Shown: piece after piece, positions 1 through 5,499 of the stretch
Position numbering within the stretch: the stretch's first letter is position 1
How the letters are laid out: the number at the start of each line of letters is the position of its first letter
Source of the DNA: G039029935 sp039029935
GTDB lineage: Bacteria > Chloroflexota > Anaerolineae > Caldilineales > Caldilineaceae
Reading direction: 5' to 3'
Assembly: GCA_039029935.1 (NCBI GenBank)
Contig: JBCCFC010000930.1
Span: 1-5,671, forward strand
Length of the DNA stretch: 5,671 nt
Translations under genes and position numbers: made by a program
The notes under the pieces: generated by a model
The model's database searches: none
What the model was told of the DNA's origin: nothing
What the model saw: the letters and a program-made list of their open reading frames with translations, nothing else

Positions 1-25
1 CACAGCGTGAATCGGTGTTCGGTTC

Positions 26-55
26 TTGAAATCTAGCCCAAAATGTCATTATAAT
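26..55 (+). promoter_or_regulatory. Sigma-70-like promoter for the DUF2723-like gene
   Basis: A TTGAAA box at 26-31 (five of six to the -35 consensus) and a perfect TATAAT at 50-55 are separated by 18 bases, close to the optimum. Transcription would begin near position 62, giving a leader of about 45 bases before the ATG at 108. The AT-rich run continues with overlapping TATTAT and TATAAC boxes at 55-63, so the exact start point is uncertain. Nothing recognisable was seen in bases 1-25. Confidence 0.6.
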
Positions 56-93
56 ATTATAACCGATTTATGTAATTTTGGCTAACCTAGAAT

Positions 94-98
94 AGGTG
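94..98 (+). promoter_or_regulatory. Weak ribosome binding site that favours the ATG start at 108
   Basis: AGGTG at 94-98 lies 9 bases before the ATG at 108. The in-frame GTG at 96 overlaps this motif and has no purine-rich sequence of its own upstream, so 108 is the better start. A third in-frame ATG at 138 follows an A-rich run and cannot be excluded. Confidence 0.4.
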
Positions 99-107
99 TC
101 TGCACTT

Positions 108-2306
108 ATGAAAATATCGGTTGGCAACAGAAAAAAAATGGATAGCATTATCACGACAAAACACAATCACACACAACGTTTTGGCTCAACGCAACGAACA
201 TGGATAGGGTCAAAATTTATTGAGTATTTAGCTGGGTTTTTCCTTGTATTTTGCGCATTGTTGCTTTATGCAATGACGCTTGACAATGGGTTTATGACGC
301 GCGAGCTTGAGGGTGGCGACCTCATCACCCATCAATATGCCCAAGTGCAGGCGCGCCCCAGTAATGCGCCAGGATACCCGCTCTATACAATGGGTGGCTG
401 GCTCTGGTTTCATGGTGGCCGTGCGCTTATGCAGTTGGTTGAACCGCTTCCCAACCCTATTCCGATTTTGAGCAGCTATAGCACGTTCTGGGCGTTGATT
501 TCACTGTGGCTACTCTATCGCATTTTGTGTGCAGTCATGCAGATGACCGTTATGCAGATGACCGTTAAACCGGAAACCGAGCGTTCTACACACTGGCCCC
601 TCGCATGGCTCCTCACCGCCTTTTATGCCCTGACCTACTTTTTCTGGTACTACGCCACCACCACCGAGCAATATAGCAGTGCTGTCGCCCAGACCTTGGC
701 AATCGTGTACGTGTATCTGCTCTGGCAGCAAGAGGCTGATACCTACGCCAACGAAACACCTCCTCCATTGCTGACCAAACTCTACATCCTTGCCTTTCTC
801 TGCGGATTGTCACTGGCGCATATGCTCACCATTGCCTTTATCGTGCCACCATTGGTTGCCATCATCCTCTGGCAGCGACCGGACTTTCTGCGTCGCCCAC
901 GTGTCATCGCCAATGCGATCATCGCAGCCGCCATTCCGCTGGTGAGCTATGTCTATGTCTATGTACGCGGCACGGCGCACCCTAAATGGTGGGGCGAGGG
1001 TGATTGGGAAACACCGCAGGCATGGTTCTGGGCCTTTCTGAGTACAGCACAGGGTCGCGAGGAGTTGGGCTGGGGGCTGGAGCCGGGGCGATCTTTTTTT
1101 ACCCATGAATTCCCTTCGCTGATGTGGCAGGAGTTGAGCATCCCCTTCTTTGTGATTGGGCTGCTCGGTATTGCGTGGATGGGCTGGCGATTGGGCATTC
1201 TGCTCTATGGCACGTTACTCATTTATGTGGCGTTCTGTTGGGGCTATCGCTTTGGCAACTGGTATCAGGTGATTCTGCCTGCCTATCCATTGATTTTGAT
1301 GGGTGTGGCCGCTGTGTTTGCCAAAGTACGTCAGAGCGTAAACTATCCGAGAACACCTCCAGGAAGAGGTGATGAACGTTCCGGTATACCTAAATTATTG
1401 TCACCCCTTCCTGGAAGTACGTATACAAGCTCTATCCTTGCCATCATCCTAATCGTGGCCTGTATCTGGCGTTTCGCAGCCTCGCTCCCCGAAGCGGATA
1501 GCTGGAACCGCCTCGAAGATGTTGATTTTACACGGCAATTTATGCTGCTTGAGGAGCCGCTGCCCACCAACGCAGGTCTTTTCGCCAATGTTCATGACAC
1601 GCTGGCAATGCAATATTTAATTGACATCTGGCAGGTGTGGCCGCACATGGCTAGTCCCTCTGACCAAGCCATGATGCCCGAAGTGGTCAGCAGCATTGAA
1701 GCGGATGAGCGGTTGCGTTCTGGATATCCTGTGTTATCCTCTGTGGATATGTTCCCGACGCTGTTGGCCGAGCTACCCGCTTATCCTGCATTGACTGTGC
1801 AGAGTTGGTCGCCTGATTGGTTGATTTTGCAGACGGATGTGGAGCCGGTTGATCCAGTGATGGCGTTGGGCTTTTTGCAGCAAAATCAGAAATCGCAACA
1901 TGTGATTACGCCGGAGGTGACGTTATCGACCTACCACGCTCATGTCGTACCATCTACACAGACGGGCAGGATGACCGTGTTACGCGTGTATCTCGTCTGG
2001 GAGCTTGCCAATCAATCATGGCCTGCGGATTTATCCATCAGTGTCCGTCCCATGCATAATGGTGCGTTTATTCCCGCATCCAATCCCGATGATGGGATTT
2101 TGCAACAGGACGCATCGTCTCCGGCCAGTGGGTTGCTGGAGGCATATGGGATTCCGTTTGTGTCGCCGATGGTGGATGCGTATGGGCTTGCGTTACCAGA
2201 GAAACCGAGCGGAGTTCAGCAGGTGGATGGGGTGATGGTGATTTTGTATCGGACGGTGGAGGGGGGATTTGAGAATGTGGCAGAGTTGGTTTTGCCGATA
2301 GAATAG
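108..2306 (+). CDS. DUF2723-like polytopic membrane protein (GT-C glycosyltransferase-like)
   Basis: The protein is 732 residues from the ATG at 108. A basic, probably cytoplasmic N-terminus leads to a first membrane helix at about residues 38-60, followed by an extracytoplasmic loop with the two hallmarks of the DUF2723 family: an acidic GGD at 69-71 (the family's WGDS-type position) and NAPGYPLY at 86-93 (family form HPPGYPLY). A second signature, an aromatic stretch around W180 followed by E187-Q-Y, matches the family's W...E.Y element. Several more hydrophobic segments run to about residue 460, and the remaining 270 residues look soluble and extracytoplasmic. GT-C enzymes of this type move sugars from polyprenyl-phosphate donors to acceptors outside the membrane; donor and acceptor here are unknown. 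The gene appears monocistronic. Oddities are a 15-base tandem duplication (537-566) and a palindromic insertion (1355-1418) encoding a Pro/Gly/Arg-rich loop between two membrane helices. The family call is firmer than the enzymatic role. Confidence 0.8.
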   Translation: MKISVGNRKKMDSIITTKHNHTQRFGSTQRTWIGSKFIEYLAGFFLVFCALLLYAMTLDNGFMTRELEGGDLITHQYAQVQARPSNAPGYPLYTMGGWLWFHGGRALMQLVEPLPNPIPILSSYSTFWALISLWLLYRILCAVMQMTVMQMTVKPETERSTHWPLAWLLTAFYALTYFFWYYATTTEQYSSAVAQTLAIVYVYLLWQQEADTYANETPPPLLTKLYILAFLCGLSLAHMLTIAFIVPPLVAIILWQRPDFLRRPRVIANAIIAAAIPLVSYVYVYVRGTAHPKWWGEGDWETPQAWFWAFLSTAQGREELGWGLEPGRSFFTHEFPSLMWQELSIPFFVIGLLGIAWMGWRLGILLYGTLLIYVAFCWGYRFGNWYQVILPAYPLILMGVAAVFAKVRQSVNYPRTPPGRGDERSGIPKLLSPLPGSTYTSSILAIILIVACIWRFAASLPEADSWNRLEDVDFTRQFMLLEEPLPTNAGLFANVHDTLAMQYLIDIWQVWPHMASPSDQAMMPEVVSSIEADERLRSGYPVLSSVDMFPTLLAELPAYPALTVQSWSPDWLILQTDVEPVDPVMALGFLQQNQKSQHVITPEVTLSTYHAHVVPSTQTGRMTVLRVYLVWELANQSWPADLSISVRPMHNGAFIPASNPDDGILQQDASSPASGLLEAYGIPFVSPMVDAYGLALPEKPSGVQQVDGVMVILYRTVEGGFENVAELVLPIE
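537..566 (+). repeat. Perfect 15-base tandem duplication inside the DUF2723-like gene
   Basis: The unit ATGCAGATGACCGTT occurs twice back to back (537-551 and 552-566). It encodes MQMTV twice after a membrane segment, at the start of a hydrophilic loop. It preserves the frame and looks like a recent slippage event. Confidence 0.85.
1355..1418. repeat. 64-base palindromic element inserted in frame within the coding region
   Basis: The arms 1355-1372 and 1401-1418 match at 16 of 18 paired positions, and the inner 14 (1359-1372 against 1401-1414) match at 13. The symmetry centre of the arms, between 1386 and 1387, is also the centre of the perfect 8-base palindrome GGTATACC at 1383-1390, so this is a single dyad-symmetric element. 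Both arm mismatches become G-U pairs if the bottom strand is transcribed. An 8-base direct repeat AAGTACGT stands at 1324-1331 and 1415-1422, beside and overlapping the right end. The element encodes a loop containing PPGRGD and SPLPG, unlike the hydrophobic protein around it. It resembles a REP- or MITE-type palindromic repeat, but its family is not identified. Confidence 0.7.
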
Positions 2307-2322
2307 CGATGCGATAAATGAC

Positions 2323-2343
2323 CCGAAGAAGTCGGACTTTTTT
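2323..2343 (+). terminator. Possible intrinsic terminator between convergent genes
   Basis: The sequence starts 17 bases after the stop codon of the forward gene and precedes the end of the reverse-strand protease gene. Two alternative small stems can form: CCGA/TCGG around AGAAG (2323-2335), or AAGT/ACTT around CGG (2329-2339). The latter can be lengthened by A-T and G-T pairs. A run of six T follows at 2338-2343. The stems are short, so the terminator is weak or incidental. Confidence 0.4.
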
Positions 2344-2360
2344 CAGCAGAGCCTAATAAA

Positions 2361-2759
2361 TTACTCTGACGTGATTGACGTGACCCCAACTGGCCCATCC
2401 AATGTCATGACCAAGTGGTTAACCACATCACGGCCTACCACAACATGGTTCGGGTTTGCGGATGAGGCAACCTCCACCTTATTAATCGTATAATCCCCAA
2501 TGCGCACCGCAACTCTGTATAGACGATTCGAATGTCGGCCATCATAAATACCTCGGAGCGTAACCATTCTGGTCATCTGTGCCCCTATCTCTTCCAATAT
2601 TTTTATCGGGAGAACTGTCGTATCGGACCCCGTATCCACCATTGCAGTCACTGTTTGAACATTCTCCACCATATCCGGCGAAAAGATATGAAGATCAAGG
2701 ACAGGGGCTGATGGAAAGTAACGTAGATTATCATAGTCATAGGTATATGTTCTGGTCAT
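2361..2759 (-). CDS. Retropepsin-like aspartic protease (clan AA)
   Basis: This is a 132-residue single-domain protein with no signal peptide or membrane segment, so it is probably cytoplasmic. The catalytic motif is V41-D42-T43-G44-S45-D46-T47-T48-V49-L50-P51, the DTG(S/A)-x-T-T form of retropepsin-like proteases. The second family landmark, a hydrophobic run then G109-R110-D111, corresponds to the (I/L)(I/L)GRD motif. Only one DTG motif is present, so activity would need a homodimer, as in retroviral proteases. The ATG at 2759 starts 7 bases after the stop of the upstream antitoxin-like gene. No clear Shine-Dalgarno sequence precedes it, so translation probably depends on coupling to that gene. 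Stand-alone proteins of this type are common in environmental bacteria, but their substrates are mostly unknown. Its partner here, carrying a possible DNA-binding segment and a DUF5678-like domain, is the natural candidate substrate or regulator; that is inference. Confidence 0.85.
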   Translation of the reverse strand: MTRTYTYDYDNLRYFPSAPVLDLHIFSPDMVENVQTVTAMVDTGSDTTVLPIKILEEIGAQMTRMVTLRGIYDGRHSNRLYRVAVRIGDYTINKVEVASSANPNHVVVGRDVVNHLVMTLDGPVGVTSITSE

Positions 2760-2766
2760 AGGTTTG

Positions 2767-3309
2767 TTATGCTTCTACTTTGCTTATTCTTGATGAACGA
2801 ATTGTAATTTCTTGGTCTGGATCAGAGTCAACGTGCCGAATCAACACAACCTTCTTGCCATATTTTCTTCTTCTTCGAAGCAATTCAACGTCATTCACAT
2901 CATGATCAATCACCTCACCTTGATGAATGGCAACATACTCATTTGGATACTGTTGTTGCAACATGGCTTGCTGCGTACGAAAGACAGCCTCTTCTTGTAA
3001 CATAAGTTCATCGTCTGGCGAAGTGTATAAGTCAATATAATCTGTTGTTACATGTAAGGATGGCTGTTGCCCATTTTGATAAATGGCTGGTGCATCCAAT
3101 GATGCGTGACCATTGGCATAGCCATTCAGCGTACTGAGTAGGGGGTGGTCAAATGGTAGGGCAAACGGCAAACGGCGATACTGATTGACCTGTTCATAAA
3201 AAATGGTAATGGCCTGCTCTGGGGTGATACCCATTGATTGAAACACTTTGTGAACATTTTGCTGTAGCTCTGGTTCGATGTGCTGATATAGTTTATTATC
3301 CTGTTTCAT
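2767..3309 (-). CDS. RelB/DinJ-like antitoxin N-terminus fused to a DUF5678-like domain
   Basis: The protein has 180 residues from the ATG at 3309. An ATG at 3339 in the same frame would add ten residues, but AAGGAG sits 7 bases before the 3309 ATG, which decides the start. Residues about 5-52 follow the RelB/DinJ pattern: I-E-P-E-L at 11-15, a helix, M-G-I-T-P-E-Q-A-I at 26-34, I-F-Y-E-Q-V at 36-41, then L-P-F-A-L-P at 47-52 (family: L-x-x-E-A-I-x-x-F...L-P-F). Such proteins are ribbon-helix-helix DNA binders that neutralise RelE-type toxins. A glutamine-rich linker (53-120) leads to a C-terminal domain at 121-180 (YPNEYVAIHQGEVI... then KKVVLIRHV) that resembles DUF5678, of unknown function. 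No RelE-type toxin gene lies beside it; the next gene, 7 bases on, is the retropepsin. The DNA-binding strand is divergent (Q-H-I rather than basic residues), so DNA binding is uncertain. Confidence 0.75.
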   Translation of the reverse strand: MKQDNKLYQHIEPELQQNVHKVFQSMGITPEQAITIFYEQVNQYRRLPFALPFDHPLLSTLNGYANGHASLDAPAIYQNGQQPSLHVTTDYIDLYTSPDDELMLQEEAVFRTQQAMLQQQYPNEYVAIHQGEVIDHDVNDVELLRRRRKYGKKVVLIRHVDSDPDQEITIRSSRISKVEA

Positions 3310-3316
3310 ATACACT

Positions 3317-3322
3317 CTCCTT
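3317..3322 (-). promoter_or_regulatory. Strong ribosome binding site fixing the start of the antitoxin-like gene
   Basis: On the reverse strand AAGGAG lies 7 bases before the ATG at 3309. The alternative ATG at 3339 would place this site inside the coding sequence, and no comparable motif precedes that codon. Confidence 0.8.
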
Positions 3323-3344
3323 ATCAATATTACTTGCATTCTCT

Positions 3345-3374
3345 GTTATACTACCCCTTGCGTGTACGCACCAA
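3345..3374 (-). promoter_or_regulatory. Candidate promoter of the antitoxin-like/retropepsin operon
   Basis: Reading the reverse strand, TTGGTG (3374-3369) matches the -35 consensus at only three positions, but TATAAC (3350-3345) matches the -10 at five of six, with an 18-base spacer. Transcription would start near 3338, about 15 bases upstream of the ribosome binding site. The spacer contains the dyad TGCGT-GT-ACGCA (3359-3370), which also touches the -35 box and could be an operator. Confidence 0.45.
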
Positions 3375-3604
3375 TATATTGTACCGTAAATTTGGGACGC
3401 GGACTAGCGCGGATAAACACGGATAAGGATTGTCAAGCAGTGCAATGTGTGTCACAATCAGATTAGGAATAGCGATTATTTAACTTACACACGTTCAGTG
3501 AGCACACCCCGTGCGGCTCTAATCTAAATGGGTACGTTATTTAATTGCCATTCCTGAGTTTAACCGCAGAGTGCGCAGAGGCTGGATGAGAGAGGAAAAG
3601 TGAG

Positions 3605-4645
3605 ATGAAACAGGTCTATCGGTGGTTGACGATGGGAATAATCCTTTTGATTGGTATTGTGTTGATGATGACGCAGCAACCCCAAACCAGCTACCAAGGC
3701 AGTACATGGTCGGTGGTGGCTGTCGATCAAGCGACGGGTGAGATGGGTGTGGCGGCTGCATCCTGTGTGGGTGTGCATATTGATGGCTTGGCCTCGTTGG
3801 TGCCGGGTGTGGGCGCAGCGGCGACGCAGGCGGCATTTCGGATGGACAACCGTAACCGCGTGTTTGATCTATTGATGGCTGGCAATTCGGCAGAGGCGGT
3901 GATTGCATCCATGAGCAACCCAGACGAGGACGACGATGTGGGCAGTCGTCAATACGGCGTCGTCACGATGATCAACGATGACGTGGAAACGGCTGGATTT
4001 ACAGGCGCGGACAATGGTGCATGGGCGGGTGATATGCAGGATGACCGCTATGCCGTTTCGGTACAGGGCAACATTCTGGAAGGCGAGGCGGTGGTCAACG
4101 ATGCGCTGGCGGCTTTTCAGGACAACACGCTGGGTGCGTTGACCTTGGCCGACCGCATGATGCGCACCTTGGAAGCAGGGTCAGCGGCGGGTGGCGATGC
4201 CCGTTGTAATGTGGATGGCATTGAACAGACCGCAACGGCAGCGTTTATCATGGTGGCCCGCGCCGATGATGCCCCCTTTGCCACCAGTGCGTTGGGCGCA
4301 GTCGAACAGGACCGCCCCGATGCGCCTTGGCTGTACCTGACCGTTTTGGAGCCATTTCAGGGGCGCAATCCATTGTTGACACTGCGTGAAGCGTATAATG
4401 CATGGCGCGTCAACAATGTCGCTGACTGTGCGTCATGCGATATTGAAGCACTTTATCAAAAGAATGATGCGGAACCGATTGCTGTCCCATCAGGTGGTGA
4501 CAATACACTTGCGCAACAACGGGCAGCGCGTCAACAATTGGTTCTGAATGCCATTTCCATTGGTGTGATCCTCATGCTGATTGGGCTGCTCATCTATATT
4601 TGGCGGCGTTTGAGACGGTCAAGGCAACGGCAGTGGGTAGAGTAA
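3605..4645 (+). CDS. DUF1028 family protein, exported and membrane-anchored
   Basis: The protein has 346 residues. AGAGG at 3591-3595 lies 9 bases before the ATG. A signal peptide or anchor helix spans about residues 7-23. Residues about 33-230 form a DUF1028 domain (NTN-hydrolase fold): TWSVVAVDQATGEMGVAAAS at 34-53, VPGVGAAATQA at 66-76, an RQYGVV strand, the AVSVQGNIL/GEAVV element, and AGGDARC ending at C201. C54 (ASCVG) and C201 (DARC) sit where exported members of the family, as I recall them, also have cysteines, so a disulfide is plausible. C275 and C278 form a CxxC pair in the following segment. A second membrane helix at about 312-333 ends in an Arg-rich tail, so the domain should lie outside the membrane with both ends anchored. 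The family's reaction is not established; a peptidase or amidohydrolase role is often guessed. It appears monocistronic and converges on the dehydrogenase gene. Confidence 0.85.
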   Translation: MKQVYRWLTMGIILLIGIVLMMTQQPQTSYQGSTWSVVAVDQATGEMGVAAASCVGVHIDGLASLVPGVGAAATQAAFRMDNRNRVFDLLMAGNSAEAVIASMSNPDEDDDVGSRQYGVVTMINDDVETAGFTGADNGAWAGDMQDDRYAVSVQGNILEGEAVVNDALAAFQDNTLGALTLADRMMRTLEAGSAAGGDARCNVDGIEQTATAAFIMVARADDAPFATSALGAVEQDRPDAPWLYLTVLEPFQGRNPLLTLREAYNAWRVNNVADCASCDIEALYQKNDAEPIAVPSGGDNTLAQQRAARQQLVLNAISIGVILMLIGLLIYIWRRLRRSRQRQWVE

Positions 4646-4646
4646 C

Positions 4647-4681
4647 AAAGGATGGCAAATCTCATGGTAGATTTCTCCTTT
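4647..4681. terminator. Hairpin between convergent genes, possible bidirectional terminator
   Basis: The gap between the stop codons at 4645 and 4681 is almost entirely one nested inverted repeat. The outer arms are AAAGGA (4647-4652) and TCCTTT (4676-4681); the inner arms are AAATCT (4657-4662) and AGATTT (4669-4674) around a six-base loop CATGGT. The flanking T runs are short (four on the forward strand, three on the reverse), so termination efficiency is uncertain, but the position is right for both genes. Confidence 0.5.
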
Positions 4682-5469
4682 TACTCGCCCAACACAAACT
4701 TCAAATTCACCATATACCCCCCATCCACGCGCAAATCCGCCCCTGTTACATAATCGGCCTCATCACTCGCCAGAAACGCCACCGTATTGGCGATGTCCTC
4801 TGGTTGTCCCAATCGGCCCCAAGGCATTCGTGAATCAGCGTCGGCAATCTCGGCGTCGGTGGCAAAGGCGCGTTCACCAGGCGTGTCGATCCAGCCGGGA
4901 TTCACCGTGTTGACGTTGATGCAGTGCGGCGTTAACTCAGCGGCCAGGGTACGCGCAAAGTGGTTGACCGCCGCTTTTGCCATGTTGTAGGGCGCGCTGG
5001 TCGGTACAGCGAATTCCTGCATGACTGAGCCGATGATGACAATTTTGCCCTGGCTGCGATAGAGCCGATCCTGTGCGATCATCTGCTGCGCTGCTGCCTG
5101 ACAGACATGATAAACCCCAAACTGTGTCACTTCAATCGTGCGCTGGACATTGACCCATTCCGCCTCGACCACAGGCTCGCGTATCGAAAAGGCGGCATTG
5201 GCAACACAGATATCCAGCCGCCCAAAACGGGACACGGTTTCGCTGAACATCGTTGCGACCGCCTCACGGTCGGTGACATCCGTCTGCCATGTGATGGCGT
5301 TGCCGCCCATCTTATGGATATCCTCAACAACCGCTTCGGCATCGTCCATGTTGGCAAAGTCGTTGACCACGACGGTTGCCCCCTCATTGCCCAGCTTGAG
5401 GGCAATGCCACGTCCTATGCCCCGTGCTGCCCCTGTGACCAGTGCTATTTTGTTTTTAAATCGTTGCAT
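4681..5469 (-). CDS. Classical short-chain dehydrogenase/reductase (SDR)
   Basis: The 262-residue length is typical of classical SDRs. The Rossmann cofactor motif T12-G-A-A-R-G-I-G19 is followed by D37 near the end of the second strand, TDVTD at 63-67 (adenine pocket) and N91-A-A93. The catalytic residues are S148, Y161 and K165 (YNMAK), followed by NPGW and a C-terminal VTGADLRVDGGY typical of the glucose-1-dehydrogenase / FabG-like branch. The position usually holding the fourth catalytic residue, Asn in helix E (family N-x-x-G-V-F), appears to be T115 (VTQFGVYH), a variation I recall in some SDR subgroups. It should reduce or oxidise an alcohol/ketone substrate with NAD(P)(H) in the cytoplasm; the substrate cannot be told. 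GAGGT (5481-5477) is 7 bases before the ATG and supports this start. No neighbour suggests a pathway. The tandem repeat array begins 30 bases upstream. Confidence 0.9.
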   Translation of the reverse strand: MQRFKNKIALVTGAARGIGRGIALKLGNEGATVVVNDFANMDDAEAVVEDIHKMGGNAITWQTDVTDREAVATMFSETVSRFGRLDICVANAAFSIREPVVEAEWVNVQRTIEVTQFGVYHVCQAAAQQMIAQDRLYRSQGKIVIIGSVMQEFAVPTSAPYNMAKAAVNHFARTLAAELTPHCINVNTVNPGWIDTPGERAFATDAEIADADSRMPWGRLGQPEDIANTVAFLASDEADYVTGADLRVDGGYMVNLKFVLGE

Positions 5470-5476
5470 CGTCTAT

Positions 5477-5481
5477 ACCTC
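5477..5481 (-). promoter_or_regulatory. Ribosome binding site of the SDR gene
   Basis: GAGGT on the reverse strand stands 7 bases before the ATG at 5469. Only 18 bases separate it from the tandem repeat array, so any promoter for this gene must lie within or beyond the repeats. I found no convincing -35/-10 pair in the visible part. Confidence 0.65.
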
Positions 5482-5499
5482 AACTATGAACTACTGAAC

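Larger units (their letters stand above)
3310..3604. other. Intergenic region with degenerate short repeats between divergent genes
   Basis: These 295 bases hold the reverse-strand operon promoter at the left and the leader of the DUF1028 gene at the right; no credible gene was found. Three degenerate period-10 units (GGACTAGCGC, GGATAAACAC, GGATAAGGAT) run from 3401 to 3430. Two period-9 units (CCGCAGAGT, GCGCAGAGG) run from 3564 to 3581, just before the ribosome binding site of the next gene. A weak forward promoter candidate is TTGTCA (3430-3435) and CACAAT (3453-3458) with a 17-base spacer, which would give a leader of roughly 140 bases. A small GCAC/GTGC hairpin is at 3502-3514. Confidence 0.5.

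Noticed and set aside
1343..1588. Reverse-strand 81-residue reading frame over the palindromic element
   Set aside because: It is antisense to the well-supported DUF2723-like gene, has no family match, and its resemblance to the forward peptide follows from the dyad symmetry.
3310..3339. Ten-residue longer N-terminus for the antitoxin-like protein
   Set aside because: The perfect AAGGAG at 3317-3322 sits at ideal distance from the ATG at 3309 and would be buried in coding sequence if 3339 were used; the candidate transcription start near 3338 also falls at that codon.
3430..3458. GATTGT / ACAATC inverted repeat overlapping the weak forward promoter as an operator
   Set aside because: The arms are short and AT-rich with an 18-base gap, and there is no supporting regulator or second site.
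3460..3525. Inverted repeat AGATTAG / CTAATCT with a nested GCAC/GTGC hairpin as a riboswitch or operator
   Set aside because: Seven-base inverted pairs at this spacing are expected about once by chance in a region this long, and no known riboswitch motif was recognised.
5138..5497. Forward 119-residue reading frame opposite the SDR gene
   Set aside because: It is a shadow of the SDR coding sequence, with low-complexity Ser/Ala/Thr content and no recognisable domain.
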